The notes under the pieces are model-generated. The model was given only the letters and a program-made list of their open reading frames with translations, had not been told where the DNA came from and made no database searches. 64,000 nt of DNA from a filamentous cyanobacterium ESFC-1 (GTDB lineage Bacteria; Cyanobacteriota; Cyanobacteriia; Cyanobacteriales; Spirulinaceae). Both the position numbers and the translations under genes were made by a program. Shown in pieces: positions 46,104 through 54,328 of this stretch. The stretch lies in assembly GCA_000380225.1 (NCBI GenBank), contig KB904821.1, positions 939,252-1,003,251 on the forward strand. Direction: 5' to 3'. The first letter of the stretch is position 1. Every line of letters starts with the position of its first letter.

Positions 46104-46517
46104 ATGACGTTTATTTATCCCTATGTTATTCGTTTAGCCGATACAGATGCGGCAGGGGTGATTTATTTTGCAAAAGCCCTCGAAATTTGCCACGAAGCTT
46201 ATGAGTCTTATTTGGCGAGTTGCGCGATCGCACTCCCCCATTTCGCTCGCTCTCATTCGATAGCCCTTCCCATCGTACACAGTGCGGCGGATTTTTTGCG
46301 GCCTTTGGTGTGGGGCGATCGCGTCTCGGTTCATCTGAGCGCCACTCCCCCCAGAACTCACAGTTTTGAGTTGAATTATACAGTGACCCCTGAAAACCAA
46401 CGAGACGCGATCGCGATTTCTGCTTGCACTCGTCATGTTTGTATCGATCCTCAAACTCGCTCTAAGGTTTTGCTTCCAGATAAGTTGAGGGAGGCGGTTT
46501 TGGGTTTGGGGCAGTAG
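46104..46517 (+). CDS. 1,4-dihydroxy-2-naphthoyl-CoA hydrolase
   Basis: A 137-residue hot-dog-fold thioesterase of phylloquinone synthesis. Marks: TFIYPYVIRLADTDAAGVIYFAKALEICHEAYES, with the catalytic Asp in TDAAGVIYF, and SADFLRPLVWGDRVSVHLS. Orthologues in cyanobacteria release 1,4-dihydroxy-2-naphthoate. The start at 46104 is preferred, with AAGGAAGGG upstream. It is transcribed alone; a repeat block and tRNA-Asn follow. Confidence 0.88.
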   Translation: MTFIYPYVIRLADTDAAGVIYFAKALEICHEAYESYLASCAIALPHFARSHSIALPIVHSAADFLRPLVWGDRVSVHLSATPPRTHSFELNYTVTPENQRDAIAISACTRHVCIDPQTRSKVLLPDKLREAVLGLGQ

Positions 46518-46738
46518 GCGTGTAGGGGCGGGGTTTCCCCGTCCTTTGAGAGAGTGGGGAGGAGGGGGAAGAGGGGGAGGAGGGGGAAGAGGGGGAGGAA
46601 ATTACCAATTACCAATTGAGGGATTCTGCCAATAACCAATAACCAATAACCAATAACCAACAACCAATAACCAACAACCAATAACCAACAACCAATAACC
46701 AACAACCAACAACCAATGACAAAGGACAAAGGACAAAA
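46500..46738 (+). repeat. Composite intergenic repeat, forward orientation (copy E5), with polypurine tract
   Basis: GGGCAGT-like pieces adjoin the thioesterase stop. The core beginning GTAGGGGCGGGG lies at 46522-46543. A 45-base polypurine run of GGGGGA-type units lies at about 46555-46599, followed by ATTACCAATTACCAATTGAG. CCAATAA/CCAACAA heptamers occupy 46629-46715, and GACAAAGGACAAAGGAC the end. The polypurine and ACCAATTACC parts also occur in shorter form at 54215-54260. Confidence 0.88.
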
Positions 46739-46819
46739 TTTTTTTAAAAAAGGGCTTGCCAAATCCAGATGAGTGTGACTATAATAAAAAACTGTTGTGA
46801 GCGATACAACAAAGAGTAA

Positions 46820-46891
46820 TCCTCAGTAGCTCAGTGGTAGAGCGGTCGGCTGTTAACCGATTGGTCGCAAGTTCGAATCTTGCCTGGGGAG
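46820..46891 (+). tRNA. tRNA-Asn (anticodon GTT)
   Basis: A 72-base cloverleaf: acceptor TCCTCAG with CTGGGGA (one G-T pair), D arm AGCTCAGTGGTAGAGC, anticodon loop with CTGTTAACC giving GTT, and T arm with GTTCGAATC. No CCA is encoded. The terminator hairpin follows 8 bases after the discriminator base. Confidence 0.97.
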
Positions 46892-46898
46892 TCCAAAA

Positions 46899-46940
46899 AA
46901 CTGCGTTTCTGGCATACCAGGAGCGCAGTTCTTGCTTTTT
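46899..46940 (+). terminator. Terminator after tRNA-Asn
   Basis: AACTGCG (46899-46905) pairs with CGCAGTT (46924-46930), with an inner CTGG/CCAG stem, followed by CTTGCTTTTT. Position and form suit the end of the tRNA transcript. Confidence 0.75.
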
Positions 46941-47276
46941 GTCAAGATGAAACCACAAATTTCTGTCCTGGGTGAGAGACAGCCAAGCGATCGCGATCGC
47001 CAAGTCTTAAAAAAAATCGAATTTTCAGGAACTCCGATAGAGGCAATTAGTCCAAAAATACGCTTGAATAGCAAGGATAGTGCGAGTTCGTTTCTAGGGT
47101 TGAGTCAATTTCGGGTCAATTCTTTCGGTGTTAGAGTGGGAAGACGAACTCAATCTCAACTCAAAATCCAGACTGTTATCAATTTCACTAGCCAGTAAAC
47201 TAGGGCTTGATACACTAAAAAACAGTCGAAACGAACTAAATTTCGTTTTTGAAGTCATTTAAGGAGAAAAGCCATT
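46941..47276. other. Gap upstream of cp12
   Basis: No gene is accepted. An 88-codon plus-strand frame (46932-47198) begins inside the terminator and shows no conserved feature. AAGGAG lies 11 bases before the cp12 ATG. The AT-rich stretch at about 47200-47260 is the likely promoter. Confidence 0.5.
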
Positions 47277-47501
47277 ATGAGTAATATCGACGAACAAATC
47301 GAACAAGAGCGTAAAAACGCTAGAACCGTTTGCAGCACCGAAGGAGGAGAGTCTGGCGACTGTGCCGCCGCTTGGGATGCAGTCGAAGAATTACAAGCCG
47401 AAGCATCTCACCAACGCCAAACCAAACCCAAGAAAACCTCCCTCGAACAGTACTGTGACGATAATCCTGACGCAGTAGAATGTCGAGTTTATGACGAGTA
47501 G
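47277..47501 (+). CDS. cp12: CP12, regulator of the Calvin cycle
   Basis: A 74-residue intrinsically disordered protein that ties phosphoribulokinase and glyceraldehyde-3-phosphate dehydrogenase into an inactive complex in the dark under thioredoxin control. The N-terminal Cys pair lies in RTVCSTEGGESGDCAAAWD, with AWDAVEELQAE as the core motif. The C-terminal Cys pair lies in YCDDNPDAVECRVYDE. All four Cys residues for both disulfides are present. AAGGAG precedes the start. A strong hairpin follows the gene. Confidence 0.96.
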   Translation: MSNIDEQIEQERKNARTVCSTEGGESGDCAAAWDAVEELQAEASHQRQTKPKKTSLEQYCDDNPDAVECRVYDE

Positions 47502-47541
47502 GGCGATCGAGCGCTCATCTTGTTAGCTCGAAAATAAACTC

Positions 47542-47583
47542 AAAGCAGATAGGATCGTCTCGATAGAGACTTCTATCTGCTTT
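47542..47583 (+). terminator. Nested hairpin after cp12
   Basis: AAAGCAGATAG pairs with CTATCTGCTTT (11 base pairs). Inside it GTCTC pairs with GAGAC around a GATA loop. The T-run is short on both strands, so it may act as a bidirectional terminator or RNA stabiliser. Confidence 0.7.
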
Positions 47584-47662
47584 GTCGCGATCGCCCTTTT
47601 TTGGGACAATCAGCAGTGATATCACCACTTTTCTTTCTCAGACCCTATTAAAAAAACAAGCA

Positions 47663-48259
47663 ATGCAAGACGATCTTTGGTATAGACCCTTGGTTTGGAT
47701 GGATTACAAAATCGCGGTTTTGTTTGCCATCCTCGCGCCTTTGGTGTTATTGGTATGGGCATTGATCAAACGCTCTGAAGCGATTACCCGGTTACTCATT
47801 ATCTATTGGCGGGTCGCCAGCTTATTAATGATTGCGTTATATTTACTCATTCCCGCTTGGCGCATTGGCTTTGTGGCCAGTTTTTGCGGTCGTATTTTGA
47901 TTCCGCTTTCGTTGTGGTTTTGGGTCGATCTCAACGAAGAAATCGACGATCGCCCCCCAGATTTATTAAAACTACTGCTCACCGCTTGGCGTTGGGCGAT
48001 GACGGTGTATTGTGGGATTGGCGCGATCGCGACCCTACCCTTTCTTTCCTGCGCCTTTAATCCCAACGTCATCGAAACCCCTGCTTGTCGCGTATGGCTC
48101 GAAGCCCCTTGGCTGTACAAAGCCTTGCTCCACAATGAGGCCAGTCCCGGCGTAGTGGGCTTTTTCGGCGCGGTGGGCTTGTGTTTATATATTGTCTATT
48201 TCGCTTATTTCATTCTGATTCGCTTGGGCAGACAAGGCCGCTCGGCTTTAGAACAATGA
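47663..48259 (+). CDS. DUF3177 family membrane protein
   Basis: A 198-residue cyanobacterial membrane protein with about five hydrophobic helices. Marks: LWYRPLVWMDYKIAVLFAILAP at the start, then WRVASLLMIALYLLIPAWRIGF and the C-terminal GFFGAVGLCLYIVYFAYFIL. The function is unknown. Met at 47663 is preferred to an upstream start that would give a non-conserved extension and overlap the cp12 hairpin. Its stop overlaps the next start by an ATGA. Confidence 0.8.
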   Translation: MQDDLWYRPLVWMDYKIAVLFAILAPLVLLVWALIKRSEAITRLLIIYWRVASLLMIALYLLIPAWRIGFVASFCGRILIPLSLWFWVDLNEEIDDRPPDLLKLLLTAWRWAMTVYCGIGAIATLPFLSCAFNPNVIETPACRVWLEAPWLYKALLHNEASPGVVGFFGAVGLCLYIVYFAYFILIRLGRQGRSALEQ

Positions 48260-48570
48260 AAATGACTTTGGCACAACGACTCGAACAATACACCCTCAAA
48301 AACCCCCAAGAGGTCTTAATTGTCCAGATCGCCCTCGACGACACCGAAGACCAAATTATGATTTTTAAGGGCTTTTCTAGCTCTTTAATGCGTCCTACTG
48401 CCTTCGATCCCGATGTTCCCGTCCTCGCTCAGGATGCCCAAATTCTCAGCATCGATCGCGTTGTCAGTCCTTACCTTCCCGACGATCCTCAGTACATTGC
48501 TCAAGGGCTAACCCTCACCGACATGGAAAATCTGTTGCACGAAGCAGGAATTTCTGAAGAAGTATCTTGA
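48256..48570 (+). CDS. Conserved small protein coupled to the DUF3177 gene
   Basis: A 104-residue soluble acidic protein. The sequence reads TLAQRLEQYTLKNPQEVLIVQI, then IMIFKGFSSSLMRPTAFDPD and ends with YIAQGLTLTDMENLLHEAG. No catalytic motif is known. It starts inside the stop of the DUF3177 gene (ATGA overlap), so translation is coupled and the two proteins probably act together. The family function is not known to me. Confidence 0.75.
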   Translation: MKMTLAQRLEQYTLKNPQEVLIVQIALDDTEDQIMIFKGFSSSLMRPTAFDPDVPVLAQDAQILSIDRVVSPYLPDDPQYIAQGLTLTDMENLLHEAGISEEVS

Positions 48571-48701
48571 TCTTCTAGAAACCTTTGTGTATATAGAGTG
48601 AAACTACTGGTGAGAGTAATCCCTTCAGGAAACTAGCAATTTTGCCCCCTGAAAATGGTATCCTCTCACTGTGTGGATTGTGTGTGTGAGGAACTACTGT
48701 T

Positions 48702-50165
48702 ATGGTGACATCGAATATTCGACCGCAGCTCAACGGCAGAGTCGAAGCAGCTTCGGCTTTGAAAATTTCGCCGTCTTTTCCCAGTTTTGGCTCTCTGGCT
48801 CTCCCGAAATCCCCTTTATTTGGCACCGATGGCATTCGGGGTAAAGCCGGAGACTTGCTCACCGCCCCCCTAGCGCTACAGGTGGGTTTTTGGGCGGCTC
48901 AGGTATTACAACAAGCTGCCGGACGCAAAGGGGCAATTATTATTGGCCAAGACTCCCGCAACTCCAGCGATATGTTATCCACCGCGATCGCGGCAGGGTT
49001 GACTTCAGCCGGGTTAGAAGTCTGGAATTTGGGCTTGTGTCCGACTCCTTGCGTATCTTACTTGACCAACGCCACCGATGCCATTGGTGGGGTCATGATC
49101 TCCGCCAGTCACAATCCCCCAGAAGATAACGGTATTAAATTTTTTAGCGAAAACGGTACAAAGTTAAAATCCCCTGAGACCCAACAAATCGAAGCGGGCT
49201 TGCGGGGTCAGCCCACCCTGACTCAAGTTACAGAAGGTTGGGGTCATCATTATCAACGGCCCACTCTAACCCAAGAATATACCAATGCTTTACTGCGATC
49301 GCTCCCTGGCGATTTAGACCTCAGCGGCCAGCGCGTGGTTTTAGATTTAGCGTGGGGGGCGGCCACCCAACTCGCACCTTTAGCATTTGCGGCATTAGGG
49401 GCAGAAGTGATTTGTCTGCACGACCAAGCCAATGGCGATCGCATTAATGTGAATTGTGGTTCGACCCATCTGGCTTCCCTCAAAGCCGCAATTCGCGAGC
49501 ATAATGCCGATTTGGGCTTTGCTTTTGACGGCGATGCCGATCGCGTAATGGCAGTAGATGCCCAAGGTCGTACCATTGACGGGGACTATATTCTGTATTT
49601 CTGGGGTAAAACCCTGCAAGCGCAAGAAAAACTGCCCCAAGACTTGATTGTGGCAACGGTTATGGCGAATTTGGGCTTTGAGCGAGCTTGGCAAAGCTTA
49701 GGCGGTCAATTCTGCCGGACAAAAGTCGGCGATCAATACGTCCAAGCCGAAATGTTCAAAACCGGGGCCATGTTAGGCGGCGAACAATCGGGTCACATTC
49801 TCTGTCACCATCACAGCTTTTCTGGGGATGGTTTACAAACGGCTTTACATCTCACGGCGTTATTACAGCAATCCGGTTCTACCCTAGATGCCATGGTAGA
49901 CGACAGTTTCCACACCTATCCGCAATTGTTACAGAATGTGCGAGTTGAAGACCGCGATCGCCGTTTAAACTGGCAAGAGTACGATCGTTTGCAAAGCGCG
50001 ATCGCCACAGCCGAAACCGCCATGGGAGATACAGGCCGCATTTTAGTCCGGGCTTCGGGGACTGAACCGGTGATTCGGGTGATGGTGGAAGCCGAAAACG
50101 CCGATATCGTCCAATATTGGACGGCTGAAACAGTCAAGGCGGTGCAGCAGTATTCAGGACAATAG
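48702..50165 (+). CDS. glmM: Phosphoglucosamine mutase
   Basis: A 487-residue enzyme that converts glucosamine 6-phosphate to glucosamine 1-phosphate for UDP-GlcNAc. Marks: [11 protein letters not shown] at about residue 45, the catalytic Ser in [15 protein letters not shown], the metal loop [11 protein letters not shown], and [13 protein letters not shown], ending with [15 protein letters not shown]. It has about 40 residues before the usual start, so a later start cannot be excluded. TTTGTCC-type repeats follow. Confidence 0.95.
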   Translation: MVTSNIRPQLNGRVEAASALKISPSFPSFGSLALPKSPLFGTDGIRGKAGDLLTAPLALQVGFWAAQVLQQAAGRKGAIIIGQDSRNSSDMLSTAIAAGLTSAGLEVWNLGLCPTPCVSYLTNATDAIGGVMISASHNPPEDNGIKFFSENGTKLKSPETQQIEAGLRGQPTLTQVTEGWGHHYQRPTLTQEYTNALLRSLPGDLDLSGQRVVLDLAWGAATQLAPLAFAALGAEVICLHDQANGDRINVNCGSTHLASLKAAIREHNADLGFAFDGDADRVMAVDAQGRTIDGDYILYFWGKTLQAQEKLPQDLIVATVMANLGFERAWQSLGGQFCRTKVGDQYVQAEMFKTGAMLGGEQSGHILCHHHSFSGDGLQTALHLTALLQQSGSTLDAMVDDSFHTYPQLLQNVRVEDRDRRLNWQEYDRLQSAIATAETAMGDTGRILVRASGTEPVIRVMVEAENADIVQYWTAETVKAVQQYSGQ

Positions 50166-50590
50166 GAAATATCGAGTTCGTCATTTGTCCTAAATCAATT
50201 GGTCATTGGCCATTTGTGACAAGTTAAGGTTTTGTCTGCATTGTCAAGTTCCTTGTAGGGGCGGGGTTTCCCCGTCCAAGTTCACGTTATCGGATGGGAC
50301 TTCGCCATTAATACTAAATCCGATACGCCACAACCCACCTATTTTCTAGTCTGCGAAGTGTAGACTTTGCCGCGCTGGTTCCCCGGATTGCAATCCGTGG
50401 GCGGGTTAAGGGAATTAGGGTGTATGAAAACCGGATTTGGTATAAAAACCCACAACCCCTCTCCCACGCTTGAGAGGGGTTTGCGGTGAAGGCTAAGGAC
50501 TCATTCAGTATCCCACCCGATCCACAAATAGTTTTAGAGTCGTGTGGCACAATCGATAAAGAAAGAGTCGCCAGGCGTGTGCCGCTCCCT
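50166..50590. repeat. Heptamers, core palindrome and MITE-like element downstream of glmM
   Basis: TCATTTGTCC and TTGGTCATTGGCC units lie at 50177-50220. A core beginning GTAGGGGCGGGG lies at 50255-50277. An element of about 138 bases has inverted ends, TACTAAATCCG near 50312 and CGGATTTGGTATA near 50432. A hairpin of CCCCTCTCC and GAGAGGGG lies at about 50456-50480. No protein gene is seen. Confidence 0.65.
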
Positions 50591-52282
50591 ATGCTAAAGT
50601 TTAAATCTCGGAAAAAGAAAAAAGGTAAACCTCAAACCGACGAACCGGTTCTTAGTAAAAAAGAACTCGCTCAACTCAAACGACAACAAACCGCAGCCCG
50701 CAAAAAGTTACTCAACACGATCGCGATTTGTTTCGGTTGTATCGTCCTGTTAGGCGTTCCCCTATCCTTAGTCCTGGGGGTCAAAATGGGAATGGCGGTG
50801 GCCTTGGGCTTACCCGTCATGTTTTTTAGTTACCAATATCCGCGATTATCCCTGTGGATATTTTTAATTTATATGCCTTTTAGCGGAACCGTAGTGTATT
50901 GGGTGGTAGGCGGAAATGCTATTTTCCAACTCGCTAAAGATGCCTTTTATCTACCCGCCGCTTTAGCCCTCGCCGTTGAATGTTACCGCAATAAAAAAAC
51001 TTTCTTCTATCCCAAAGATTTAGCCAGTACCTTGGGGTTATTGCTATTTTGTTCAGTAATGACGTTGATGGTCGTCAACGGTTCAATGCAGTTTTTCTGG
51101 CCAGATTGTAGCCCCAATATCGATCCAGGGATCAGTTGTAAAGAAAAAATCCCTCTTGCCCAAGGAATTTTAGGTTTAAAAGTGCTGCTTGGCTACATTC
51201 CCTTAATGTTTTGTGCTTATATTCTGATTGATACTAAAAAGAAACTGCTGTGGCTCACCCGTACTCACGTTACCCTTGCCATTGTTTGCTGCGTGCTTAA
51301 TATTGCACAATATCAAATGTTGCGATCGGGCATTTGTGCTGGAACTGAAGCTTTAGGAGTGACTGGGGATGATTTATTTAAAGCCAGCTTAGACGCAAAA
51401 TGTTTAGTCGGAGGGGCGCTGACTTATACGCCTTCTCAAAACCAAATTCGCCTCCCCGGAACCTTTGTTTCCCCTTGGCATTGGGCGTGGTTTCTCAACT
51501 CTAATAGCGCCTTGACCTTTGCCACAGCATTTAGCGACCCTTCATTATTGTGGCGGATAGCCGGAATGGTGGGAATGGGGGTGGTATTTATTAGTTCGGT
51601 GATTTCCGGACAGCGAATTGCGACCCTTTTAGTACCGACGATTATCGTTTTATTGTTGATTTTAACGGGACAAGTGGCAAATTTGAAGCGTTTTATCCCG
51701 ATCGCGCTGGCCTTATCCCTATTATTGACTGTTGCCGCCGCCAGCAATCCTGAAGTTATCCAAGAACGGATAGATAGTACCATAGAACGGGTTGCCCATG
51801 CCCCACCGCACAAGTTTATTCAAGAGCAGTTTGAATGGTCAATAAGCGAGCAACGGGGCTTTTTAGGAAGGGGTTTGGGAACCGGAACCAACTCAACGCG
51901 GGTTTTGGGTAAAACGGCACTGATCGAAACTTATCACCCGAAGTTGCTTTATGAAATGGGTTGGCCGGGTTTGATGGCCTTTGTCATTTTCACCAGTCAT
52001 ATTGCTTACCTCAGCTTTCGCCATTACCGCCAAGTTAAAGATAAAAATTTGCGAAGTTTTGGCTCTAGTTTTTGGGTTTTCGTCTTCATTATCAGCTTTT
52101 TTCCTTATTGGTATCCCCTCGATACCGATCCGGTGTGCGTTTACTATTGGTTTTTTACCGGGGTGATTTTCCGTTTACCCGAAATTGATAAAGAGGAACA
52201 GAAAAAGCTCAAAGCCGCGAAAGAAAATGAAGTCCAACTTCCCCCCAAACGTAAATCCAAAATTAAACGGCGAGTCGCTTAA
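50591..52282 (+). CDS. O-antigen ligase-like polysaccharide membrane protein, HpsL-like
   Basis: A 563-residue protein with a Lys-rich cytoplasmic start (MLKFKSRKKKKGKPQ) and about ten membrane helices, including a large periplasmic loop. The region LPGTFVSPWHWAWFLNSN and the C-terminal RGFLGRGLGTGTNSTRVLGK, YHPKLLYEMGWPG belong to the Wzy/WaaL ligase superfamily. The Lys-rich head and length resemble HpsL of hormogonium polysaccharide clusters; this is a tentative match. A glycosyltransferase follows 18 bases later, so the two form an operon. The in-frame extension upstream to 50486 is not favoured. Confidence 0.78.
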   Translation: MLKFKSRKKKKGKPQTDEPVLSKKELAQLKRQQTAARKKLLNTIAICFGCIVLLGVPLSLVLGVKMGMAVALGLPVMFFSYQYPRLSLWIFLIYMPFSGTVVYWVVGGNAIFQLAKDAFYLPAALALAVECYRNKKTFFYPKDLASTLGLLLFCSVMTLMVVNGSMQFFWPDCSPNIDPGISCKEKIPLAQGILGLKVLLGYIPLMFCAYILIDTKKKLLWLTRTHVTLAIVCCVLNIAQYQMLRSGICAGTEALGVTGDDLFKASLDAKCLVGGALTYTPSQNQIRLPGTFVSPWHWAWFLNSNSALTFATAFSDPSLLWRIAGMVGMGVVFISSVISGQRIATLLVPTIIVLLLILTGQVANLKRFIPIALALSLLLTVAAASNPEVIQERIDSTIERVAHAPPHKFIQEQFEWSISEQRGFLGRGLGTGTNSTRVLGKTALIETYHPKLLYEMGWPGLMAFVIFTSHIAYLSFRHYRQVKDKNLRSFGSSFWVFVFIISFFPYWYPLDTDPVCVYYWFFTGVIFRLPEIDKEEQKKLKAAKENEVQLPPKRKSKIKRRVA

Positions 52283-52300
52283 GCGAAGGAGCAAGACATT

Positions 52301-53350
52301 TTGAATTGGCCATCGATTTCCGTTATTATCCCTACCTATGGGCGAGAAGAGATTCTCTGCGATACGATCGCGGACGCATTGCAGCAAGACTACCCGGATT
52401 TTGAGGTGTTGGTGGTGGATCAAACCCCCGAACACGAACCCAAAACTACAGAATATTTAGCCAAACAAGCGGATTTAGGCAAAATTCAATGGTTTCGCCT
52501 GGATTGGGCCAGTTTGCCGGGAGCGAGAAATTATGCGGTGCGGCGATCGCGTGGTGATATCTTACTATTCATCGATGATGATGTCCGCATCCCCGCAGGC
52601 TATCTGTACGCTCACGCTCGCAATTATGAACGAGAAGAAGTGGGAATCGTTGCCGGACGGGTGTTTGACCGCATGAAGATGGCCGACGCACAAAAGGGCT
52701 ATCCCCAGTTGCCCGATCTCATGCAAAGCAACAAAGCCGCCGGACAGCCTTATGAAATTGAGGAACTCCCCCCCCAAGCCATGGACCCCGGTATTGCTTG
52801 GTATTACATCGATTTAGTCCATACAGTAAAGCCCCAACAAGTGATTTCGGCCCGAGGCTGTAATATGTCGTTTCGTCGCGAGATATTTTTTAAACATAAT
52901 TTATGGTTTGACGAGCGTTTCCGGGGGAGTGCGGTGCGCGAGGAGTCCGATTTTTGTTTGCGATCGCGCTCCACTGGCTACATGATATGGTACGACCCCG
53001 AAGCCCATCTGGTGCATTTAGGGGAAATGACGGGAGGTTGTCACGATATTGCCACGCGATCGCTGCGATACCAAATGACTTTTTATCACAATCACTTTTT
53101 GATGGCGATGAAAAACTTAACCGGGGGTCAGCAATGGCGCTTATTTGCTCGGTTATTTGATTGTCACGTTTTAGGCAATCCCCCTTGCTATAAAAGCGGC
53201 TCTCCCTTCAAAATCTTCATCCGAGGGGTTTTCTATAGTCTCGGCTTTTTAAACGCCCTTGGTACGCGATTTAAGGGGCTTTGGGATGATGGTCAGGTGT
53301 ACACGCGGGGGGATGGCAGTTATCAGTCATCAGCTTCTAAGGGGCAGTAG
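52301..53350 (+). CDS. Family 2 glycosyltransferase, HpsN-like
   Basis: A 349-residue GT-A fold glycosyltransferase. Marks: ISVIIPTYGREEILCDTI (nucleotide binding), VLVVDQTPEHEP, GARNYAVRRSRGDILLFIDDDV with the DxD-like Asp residues, and FRREIFFKHNLWFDERFRGSAVREESDF for the acceptor side. It probably adds a sugar to a surface polysaccharide with the ligase gene just upstream. The start is TTG with AAGGAG about ten bases upstream. The last dozen codons are made of the AGTTATCAGTCATCAG repeat, so its C-terminus was replaced by repeat DNA. Confidence 0.83.
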   Translation: MNWPSISVIIPTYGREEILCDTIADALQQDYPDFEVLVVDQTPEHEPKTTEYLAKQADLGKIQWFRLDWASLPGARNYAVRRSRGDILLFIDDDVRIPAGYLYAHARNYEREEVGIVAGRVFDRMKMADAQKGYPQLPDLMQSNKAAGQPYEIEELPPQAMDPGIAWYYIDLVHTVKPQQVISARGCNMSFRREIFFKHNLWFDERFRGSAVREESDFCLRSRSTGYMIWYDPEAHLVHLGEMTGGCHDIATRSLRYQMTFYHNHFLMAMKNLTGGQQWRLFARLFDCHVLGNPPCYKSGSPFKIFIRGVFYSLGFLNALGTRFKGLWDDGQVYTRGDGSYQSSASKGQ

Positions 53351-53364
53351 GCAGCTTTGCTGTA

Positions 53365-53489
53365 GGGGGAGTTGAATTCTACCCCAGAAAGGGAGTCAGA
53401 AACTTTGGTTTTTAGGGGTTAGTTTTAAAAAGGCTACAAGCTAGACTAGATAAGCTTTTCAGCCCAAAAAAGTACAATTAAGTTTCAAA
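53365..53489 (-). ncRNA. Dispersed hairpin plus T-run element (copy B)
   Basis: The reverse complement of this stretch aligns to 2498-2618 with most blocks conserved. The outer stem is GGCT with AGCC followed by five T residues, as in copy A. The inner stem here is AAGCT with AGCTT, where copy A has AAC with GTT. Both arms changed together, which suggests selection on the hairpin. Confidence 0.45.
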
Positions 53490-53564
53490 GAGAGTTATCA
53501 GTCATCAGTTATCAAATGAAGATGAATCTCAAATAACAAATGACGAAGGACAAAAGACCAAGAA

Positions 53565-54125
53565 CTAACCCTCACGATAGGTCGTATAGCCCCAATAATC
53601 GAAATCGGGCGATCGCGGGCCGGTCCAGCCTAACTTAATCAATTCTTTGGCAATTAAGCCATTAATCGCGCCGTGAGCGACTAAAACAACCGGGCTATCG
53701 GTGTGCGATCGCGCAATCAAACGTTTTGCGGCTTCGTGAGCGCGAGCTTTGGCTTGCTTGAGGGATTCACAATTGATGGCCATTCCCGCCGACCACAAAA
53801 TCCGCGACACTAACGCCCACTGAAACGCCGATAAACGTAGGCGTAGCGGCATTGTCATCCAAGAATCGGTTTCGCGGAAAATCGGGTCAATTTCGGGCTG
53901 TACATTGGGGTCGAGAATTTGAGCTGAATCAATGGCACGATGGCGATCGCTCGTCAACACCACCGCCGCTTCTCGCACCTTGACTTTAGCCGCTTCAGAG
54001 GGAAAGGAAGTATTCACAATTCTTGACGCTTCATAACGCTCCATAAATTCTCGGAAATCGCGCCCCGCAACGCGCTCATCTAGGGCAACATTAGGCTGGC
54101 CGTGGCGGATTAGGGTAATGGTCAT
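53565..54125 (-). CDS. Histidine phosphatase superfamily protein
   Basis: A 186-residue protein of the phosphoglycerate-mutase/acid-phosphatase fold. The catalytic RHG is in TLIRHGQPNVAL near residue 8; a second His lies in VVLVAHGAINGLIAK. TSDRHRAIDSAQIL is the usual second-Arg segment. It may dephosphorylate a small metabolite or protein; the substrate is not evident. It is at the 3' side of repeats on both ends. Confidence 0.8.
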   Translation of the reverse strand: MTITLIRHGQPNVALDERVAGRDFREFMERYEASRIVNTSFPSEAAKVKVREAAVVLTSDRHRAIDSAQILDPNVQPEIDPIFRETDSWMTMPLRLRLSAFQWALVSRILWSAGMAINCESLKQAKARAHEAAKRLIARSHTDSPVVLVAHGAINGLIAKELIKLGWTGPRSPDFDYWGYTTYREG

Positions 54126-54133
54126 GGTTCAAT

Positions 54134-54328
54134 TAGGCAGTGGGCAAGTGGGCAGTAGGTCTTAGGCAGTAGGTCTTGGGCAGTGGGCGTGTAGGGGCGG
54201 GGTTTCCCCGCCCAGATGGGGAGGAGTGGGAGGAAATTAACAACTACCAATTACCAATTGAGAGAGAAAACATCTGTTCTCTACCAATAACCAAGGACAA
54301 ATGACCAATAACAAAGGACAAAAGACTA
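54134..54328 (+). repeat. Composite intergenic repeat, forward orientation (copy E6)
   Basis: GGGCAGT/GGTCTT units at 54134-54188, the core beginning GTAGGGGCGGGG at 54191-54213, a GGGGAGGAGTGGGAGG segment with ACTACCAATTACCAATTGAG, then CCAATAACC and GGACAAATGACC units up to the DnaJ-type gene stop. It lies between two minus-strand genes. Confidence 0.85.

Noticed and set aside
46932-47198. 88-codon frame after tRNA-Asn
   Set aside because: It begins inside the tRNA terminator and shows no domain. A tRNA-linked integrase was considered but no motif is present.
48681-48692. Yfr1-like TCCTCACACAC motif on the minus strand just before glmM
   Set aside because: The conserved core motif alone is present; the flanking stem-loops and the usual genomic neighbourhood of Yfr1 are not.
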